From JBEKHI01 sp050012355 (GTDB lineage Bacteria > Actinomycetota > Actinomycetes > Streptosporangiales > Streptosporangiaceae), in contig JBEKHI010000213.1 of NCBI GenBank assembly GCA_050012355.1, forward strand, positions 1 to 16,766: a stretch of 16,766 nt of DNA. The letters run 5' to 3'. Under the pieces are notes generated by a model. The model saw only the letters and a program-made list of their open reading frames with translations. It was not told the origin of the DNA and did no database searches. Numbering within the stretch: the stretch's first letter is position 1; each line of letters starts with the position of its first letter. This document shows, in pieces, positions 13,090 to 16,766 of the stretch. Position numbers and translations under genes: made by a program.

Positions 13090-14415
13090 TCAGCCCAGAC
13101 TGGTGTAGGGGACCCCGGTCAGCTGCTCGGATACCTGCCAGAACCGGCCTTGGACAGCCTCGTCGTGGGACGGGGCGTTCGACTCCACGACGACGGGGTA
13201 ACCGGTGCCGAGCGCCCGGCCGAGAACGTACCGGCGCGGGCCGTAGTACTGACCGCCCGCCGCGGACGGGTCGGTCGCCGCGCGCAACGTCGGCAGCGCT
13301 CCCTTCCGCACGCTCTGCACCACCGGGAAGGTAATGATCCGCATGGCCGGGCTGAGCAGGATCTTCTCCTGCCGGGAGCTGTTCACGAACAAGTCGGTGC
13401 GCACGACCCCAGGATGGCAGGCAATCGCGGTCACCCCGGAATCCGCGGCCCGCAGCCGGCGGTCTAGCTCGTAGGTGAAGAGCAGGTTCGCCAGCTTGGA
13501 CTGCGCGTATGCCTGCCCTGGGTCGTACCCCTGCTCCGATTGCAGGTCATCGAAGTTGATGACGCCGCTCTGGTGGGCGACGCTGCTCAGGGTCACGATC
13601 CGCGCGTCCGGCGCCAGCCGGTCAAGCAACAGCCCGGTCAGCGCGAACGGGCCGAGGTGGTTGGTGGCCAAGGTCAGCTCGAAGCCATCGTCGGTCCGCT
13701 GATAGGGGATATCCATCACGCCGGCGTTGTTGATCAGCAGGTCCAGCTTCGGGAACCGGCCGCGGATCTCCTCGGCGGCGGTGCGCACGCTGGCCTGGGA
13801 CGCGAGGTCCAGGCGCACGACGTCGGACCCCGCGCCGATCTGATCGGCCGCCCGCTGGGCTTTGTCCAGGTTCCGGCAGGCGAGGACCACGTGCGCGCCC
13901 CGCCGCGCCAGCACGCGAGCGGCCCGGAAACCGAGCCCGGTGTTCGCCCCGGTGCAGACCGCCATCGAGCACCACCGGGCATTGCCGGCCTTGCTGCGGT
14001 CGATGAGAAACAAGCGGCATTCATCGTTCGCGCACGCCCGCAGCCGCCCCGGGCTGCCCTTGGCCAGGGCATCCCACACGAGGACCGCGCGGACGGCCAG
14101 TTCCCGTTCCGGCGAAACGCGCAGTGACCAGGTGACCGTCCCGTCCCCGATCGACGGTACCAGCGCCGCACCAAGCAAAATTGATGCCATAACGTCGGGT
14201 GGCTGTTCTCCTCGCACAACTGACTGGAGCAGTTGCCGGGCCGCCAGCACCTGCCGCAGCTCGGTATCGGTGCCGAGGCCGCCGACGCTGGCCAGCCACT
14301 TCCTGGCCTGCCCGGCGTCCGCGAAGTCGTCGGTCGGGACCCCGTCGATGACCGGGGTGCTGTTCAGGATCCCAAGCAGGAAATCCTCGTCGGGAACCAT
14401 GTCCGGCACCCCCAT
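13090..14415 (-). CDS. Chimera of a CGNR/ABATE zinc-finger regulator and a short-chain dehydrogenase
   Basis: The 441-residue ORF has two parts. Residues 1 to about 154 are an ABATE-CGNR transcription regulator: FLLGILNSTPVIDG at the start, then LRACANDECRLFLIDRS and ARWCSMAVC, keeping all four zinc-type cysteines (128, 133, 149, 154). Directly after Cys154, where the family continues with GNR and a basic tail, the protein becomes a short-chain dehydrogenase. It starts at the NAD(P) motif TGANTGLG (155-162), then NNAG (229-232), Asn252, Ser278 and YxxxK (Tyr303, Lys307), as in retinol-dehydrogenase-like oxidoreductases. The dehydrogenase's own first strand is missing; SMAVC may stand in for it. 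The start is uncertain: AGGGAG abuts ATG 14415 and is six bases from an in-frame GTG at 14409; ATG 14400 is also possible. It is followed four bases on by TetR. Confidence 0.85.
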   Translation of the reverse strand: MGVPDMVPDEDFLLGILNSTPVIDGVPTDDFADAGQARKWLASVGGLGTDTELRQVLAARQLLQSVVRGEQPPDVMASILLGAALVPSIGDGTVTWSLRVSPERELAVRAVLVWDALAKGSPGRLRACANDECRLFLIDRSKAGNARWCSMAVCTGANTGLGFRAARVLARRGAHVVLACRNLDKAQRAADQIGAGSDVVRLDLASQASVRTAAEEIRGRFPKLDLLINNAGVMDIPYQRTDDGFELTLATNHLGPFALTGLLLDRLAPDARIVTLSSVAHQSGVINFDDLQSEQGYDPGQAYAQSKLANLLFTYELDRRLRAADSGVTAIACHPGVVRTDLFVNSSRQEKILLSPAMRIITFPVVQSVRKGALPTLRAATDPSAAGGQYYGPRRYVLGRALGTGYPVVVESNAPSHDEAVQGRFWQVSEQLTGVPYTSLG

Positions 14416-14477
14416 CTCCCTAACTGCTATAGTCAGTTTAACAGGTTAGATCGGCTGCGTAGGACAGGATCGCCGAC
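14416..14477. promoter_or_regulatory. Divergent control region with inverted repeats
   Basis: The 62-base interval is AT-richer than its surroundings. It contains AACTG (14422-14426) and CAGTT (14434-14438) around a seven-base centre, nested inside CTAAC (14420-14424) and GTTAG (14445-14449). It holds the promoters of the CGNR-dehydrogenase/TetR operon and of LysR. Either LysR or the TetR protein could bind here; the sequence does not say which. Confidence 0.5.
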
Positions 14478-15395
14478 ATGCTTTCCATGAGGGCGCTGGA
14501 GTGCCTGGTCACCATAGTTGAGCAGGGCTCGCTGACGAAGGCGGCGGCGGTACTGCACCTATCGCAGCCCGCGTTGTCGCATCAGCTCGCCGCCATCGAG
14601 CGGGAGCTTGGCACCCCGGTCATCGAACGGCTGCCGCGGGGGATCAGGCCGACCGCGGCCGGGCTGGCGGCGGCCGCCGAGGCGCGGATCGCCCTGGCCG
14701 CCGCCGACCGGGTGGTGCTGGCGGGCCGGGGAGTCGCGGCCGGCACGGAGGGCCGCATCCGCATCGCCTGCGCGGAGACGATGACGGCGTGGGTTCTCGT
14801 GCCCGTGCTCCGCGACTGGCGGCGCCGGTTCCCCGCCGTCCAGCTCGACCTGAAGGAGTACACCAGCGCGGACCAGATGCTTGAGGTCCTCGCGGCCGGA
14901 GGGACGGATATTGTCGTCGGGCCGCGGCCGACGCGGACGGATGAGCACACCGAGATCCTCGGCCACGAAGAGATAGTCGTTGTCGCCTCCGCTGAGCACC
15001 GATTCTCGGAAATGGCCGCTGTCCCTCTGGCGGAGCTATCTTCAGAATCGCTGGTTCACTACGGTCCTGACAATGGATTTGGCGTCTGGCTCGACCAGTT
15101 CGCGGCGGCGAACGGTGTCCGGCTGCCTGAGCCGACGCTGCGCACCGGCAGCCCGCGCACGGCAGCGCAGCTAGCCGCGGCCGGCGTGGGGGTGGCGGTC
15201 GTGCCCTTCTCGGCTCTCGCCCCAGGACCAGCGGGAACGGTACGATCCCTTGATCCGCTTGAGCTTCGTGATGTGATAGCCGTTGTCGCGGCGCCGCACG
15301 ACGAGTTGCTTCGCCGTTTTGTCCACGATCTAAAAAAACGTGGCCTGCCAGAATCGTACGTCGCGATACCACAAGACGTACTAAGCAGCCATTAG
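14478..15395 (+). CDS. LysR family transcriptional regulator
   Basis: This 305-residue regulator has the N-terminal winged helix (RALECLVTIVEQGSLTKAAA, then VLHLSQPALSHQLAAIEREL), a linker helix and a two-lobe periplasmic-binding-like effector domain (about residues 92-290, starting GRIRIACAETMTAWVLVPVL). The length is normal. An in-frame ATG at 14487 is an alternative start; an AGGAT stretch lies upstream of 14478. It is divergent from the CGNR-dehydrogenase/TetR operon and followed after 17 bases by a hydrolase and a dehydrogenase, which it probably regulates. The 3' end is less GC-rich than the rest and includes a run of seven A (15332-15338), rare in this DNA. Confidence 0.9.
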   Translation: MLSMRALECLVTIVEQGSLTKAAAVLHLSQPALSHQLAAIERELGTPVIERLPRGIRPTAAGLAAAAEARIALAAADRVVLAGRGVAAGTEGRIRIACAETMTAWVLVPVLRDWRRRFPAVQLDLKEYTSADQMLEVLAAGGTDIVVGPRPTRTDEHTEILGHEEIVVVASAEHRFSEMAAVPLAELSSESLVHYGPDNGFGVWLDQFAAANGVRLPEPTLRTGSPRTAAQLAAAGVGVAVVPFSALAPGPAGTVRSLDPLELRDVIAVVAAPHDELLRRFVHDLKKRGLPESYVAIPQDVLSSH

Positions 15396-15412
15396 AGATT
15401 TCGATAAGCGGC

Positions 15413-16342
15413 ATGAATTCTTCGAAGCCGCTGGCTCTTGCCGCTCGCATGAGCGCTGTGCCAAAGTCATTTCACATGCGGGAGATTCATTACAGGTACG
15501 CCGATGTCAGCGGCAGGCGGCTGTTCTATCGCGAAGCGGGTCCGTCCGGGGCTCCGGTGCTGGTATTGCTGCACGGGTTCCCGTCCAGCTCGTTCATGTT
15601 CCGTGACCTGATACCGCTGCTGGCTGACCGGTATCACGTGATCGCCCCCGACCATCTCGGCTTCGGCCTGTCGGACGCGCCGTCGGTCGAGGACTTCGGT
15701 TACACCTTCGACGCCCTGACCGCGCTGACCGCGGACCTGCTGGGCCAGCTGGGCGTCATCCGGTACGCCATCTACGTCCACGACTATGGCGCCCCCATTG
15801 GCTGGCGGCTCGCGCTCGGCCACCAGGAGGCGATCACGGCGATCATCACGCAGAACGGCAACGGCTACGAGGCCGGTTTCGCGGCGGACTTCTGGAAGCC
15901 GGTGCGCGAGTTCTGGCAGGAGCAGAGCCCGCGAACCGAGGCTGGAGTGCGCCAGGCGCTCACCCTGGACGCCATCCGCTGGCAGTACCTGAACGGCGTC
16001 TCGGATGAGACCCTGGTCAGCCCGGACACCTGGCACCACGACTTCGCCCTGGTATCTCGCCCAGGCAACGACCTGATCCAGCTGCGGCTGTTCGCCGATT
16101 ACGTCACCAACCCCCCGCTTTACCAGAGACTGCACGCCTACCTGCGCGCTAGCCAGGTACCCGTGCTGGCAGTGTGGGGCCGTAACGACGAGATCTTCCT
16201 GCCCGAAGGTGCGCTCGCCTTCGCCGCCGACGCGCCGGGCGCCGAGATCAGCCTGCTTGACGGCGGCCATTTCCTGCTGGAAAGCCAGCTCAACGCCGCC
16301 TCTGACATCATCCGCGGCTTTCTGGATAGGACACTGTCGTGA
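15413..16342 (+). CDS. Alpha/beta hydrolase with an Asp nucleophile (epoxide hydrolase / haloalkane dehalogenase-like)
   Basis: The core of this 309-residue protein is a classic alpha/beta hydrolase. HGFPSS (54-59) provides the oxyanion loop, PDHLGFGLSD (79-88) follows, and the nucleophile elbow VHDYGAP holds Asp124. Asp259 in GRNDEIF and His286 in GGHFLLE complete the triad. An Asp nucleophile rather than Ser marks epoxide hydrolases and haloalkane dehalogenases, which attack epoxides or C-halogen bonds. Dehalogenases and many epoxide hydrolases have Trp after the Asp, whereas here it is Tyr125, so the substrate class stays open. The start is uncertain: ATG 15413, 15449 and 15476 are all in frame without a clear ribosome site, and family homology begins near residue 22 (MREIHYRY). 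The stop overlaps the next gene by four bases. Confidence 0.82.
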   Translation: MNSSKPLALAARMSAVPKSFHMREIHYRYADVSGRRLFYREAGPSGAPVLVLLHGFPSSSFMFRDLIPLLADRYHVIAPDHLGFGLSDAPSVEDFGYTFDALTALTADLLGQLGVIRYAIYVHDYGAPIGWRLALGHQEAITAIITQNGNGYEAGFAADFWKPVREFWQEQSPRTEAGVRQALTLDAIRWQYLNGVSDETLVSPDTWHHDFALVSRPGNDLIQLRLFADYVTNPPLYQRLHAYLRASQVPVLAVWGRNDEIFLPEGALAFAADAPGAEISLLDGGHFLLESQLNAASDIIRGFLDRTLS

Positions 16343-16766
16343 TCGAGTCGCTGAAGGGCCAGACCGTGCTGGTCGTCGGGCGGGGCGGCGGGCTTGCCCG
16401 GGCCGTAGCGCTCGCCGCCGTGGGGGCCGGCGCGCATGTCATCGCGGCCGGCCGCGACCAGCAGAAGCTGTCCGCCGCTTACGCCGACCAGCCCGGCGTT
16501 GATACCGAGACGGTTGATCTCACTGAGGAGGAGTCAATCACGGCTCTCGGGATGAGGATCGGCTCGCTCGACCACGTGGTCTCCACCGCCTCGGCCCGCG
16601 CCCGGGGCCGGATCGCCGACTTGGACCGCGACGCGCTCAGGCTGTCGTTCGACACCAAGGTGATCGGGCCGCTCATGCTGGCCAAGCACCTGGCCCCGCG
16701 AATGAACGAGGGTGGCTCGTTCGTCATCTTCTCCGGCGTCGCGGCGGCCAAGATCGCGGTCGGCAC
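16339..16766 (+). CDS. Short-chain dehydrogenase/reductase, 3' end outside window
   Basis: GTG 16339 overlaps the hydrolase stop (GTGA), so the two are translationally coupled. The 142 residues present begin IESLKGQTVLVVGRGGGLAR, a first beta strand with a variant glycine motif (GRGGGLA in place of TGxxxGIG). HVIAAGRDQQKL (cofactor discrimination), the acidic turn VDLTEEES and VVSTASARARG, at the usual NNAG position, follow. The window ends at FSGVAAAKIAVG, around the catalytic Ser strand; Tyr and Lys lie beyond it. The degenerate glycine and NNAG motifs suggest a divergent SDR. It probably acts with the hydrolase under LysR control. Confidence 0.8.
   Translation, partial: MIESLKGQTVLVVGRGGGLARAVALAAVGAGAHVIAAGRDQQKLSAAYADQPGVDTETVDLTEEESITALGMRIGSLDHVVSTASARARGRIADLDRDALRLSFDTKVIGPLMLAKHLAPRMNEGGSFVIFSGVAAAKIAVG

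Noticed and set aside
14559..15450. Long minus-strand open frames across the LysR gene
   Set aside because: They are antisense shadows from GC-rich codon bias, Arg/Pro/Ala-rich and without recognisable domains.
1..16766. Insertion sequences, phage genes, CRISPR arrays, toxin-antitoxin pairs or known defence genes
   Set aside because: No transposase, integrase, repeat-spacer pattern or defence-type motif was found on either strand.

Overview
The window is high-GC DNA with strongly GC-biased third codon positions. It carries TetR, MarR, LysR and ECF sigma regulators, a DinB/mycothiol-dependent-isomerase type protein, an ECF41 sigma factor with a fused SnoaL-like tail, and a sigma factor coupled to a CU044_5270-like membrane protein. 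Together these point to a soil-type Actinomycetota chromosome. No rRNA, tRNA, CRISPR, transposase or phage gene was seen. The content is an accessory mix of regulators, exporters and small catabolic or detoxifying enzymes. No single assembled machine is visible.

Layout. 1-102: end of an unidentified gene. 103-1596 (minus): MarR, TetR and an FlK-like hotdog thioesterase, with a 16-bp palindrome just before the TetR start. 1652-2035 (plus): a tandem-duplicated 4-oxalocrotonate tautomerase, divergent from the MarR gene, ended by a long hairpin (2105-2150). 2306-2962 (plus): DinB/MDMPI-type protein. 2945-3787 (minus): nitrilase-superfamily amidase, tail-to-tail with it. 3820-5263 (plus): DHA2 exporter with a one-base frameshift. 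5196-5597 (minus): RidA-like protein. 5684-7197 (plus): ECF sigma factor translationally coupled to a one-TM extracytoplasmic protein, closed by a strong bidirectional hairpin (7201-7248). 7258-7530 (minus): GlsB/YeaQ membrane protein. 7655-8800 (plus): unknown two-TM protein. 8812-9446: a degraded stretch with a VOC protein lacking its middle, a short hydrophobic ORF and a frameshifted SEC-C motif gene. 9447-10355 (minus) and 10479-10919 (plus): ECF41 sigma factor and a SnoaL-like protein, divergent, sharing a back-to-back promoter region. 11061-12821 (plus): second DHA2 exporter, whose frame runs on antisense across a TetR gene (12492-13085, minus). 13090-14415 (minus): one ORF joining a CGNR zinc-finger regulator to a short-chain dehydrogenase. 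14478-16766 (plus): LysR, an alpha/beta hydrolase with an Asp nucleophile, and a short-chain dehydrogenase cut by the window end.

How they work together (inference). Several enzyme-plus-local-regulator modules are visible: TetR/thioesterase, MarR/tautomerase, sigma/membrane partner, ECF41/SnoaL, and LysR with hydrolase and dehydrogenase facing the CGNR-dehydrogenase/TetR operon. The two DHA2 exporters and the several regulators suggest sensing and handling of small organic molecules.

The most striking points are the CGNR-SDR chimera, which keeps all four zinc-type cysteines and the whole Rossmann glycine motif, and the symmetrical ECF41-type divergent promoter. There is also an unusual density of lesions: two one-base frameshifts, one in-frame internal deletion, one gene fusion and one missing stop codon. 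These may be real local decay or rearrangement, or assembly errors. Read mapping would decide.
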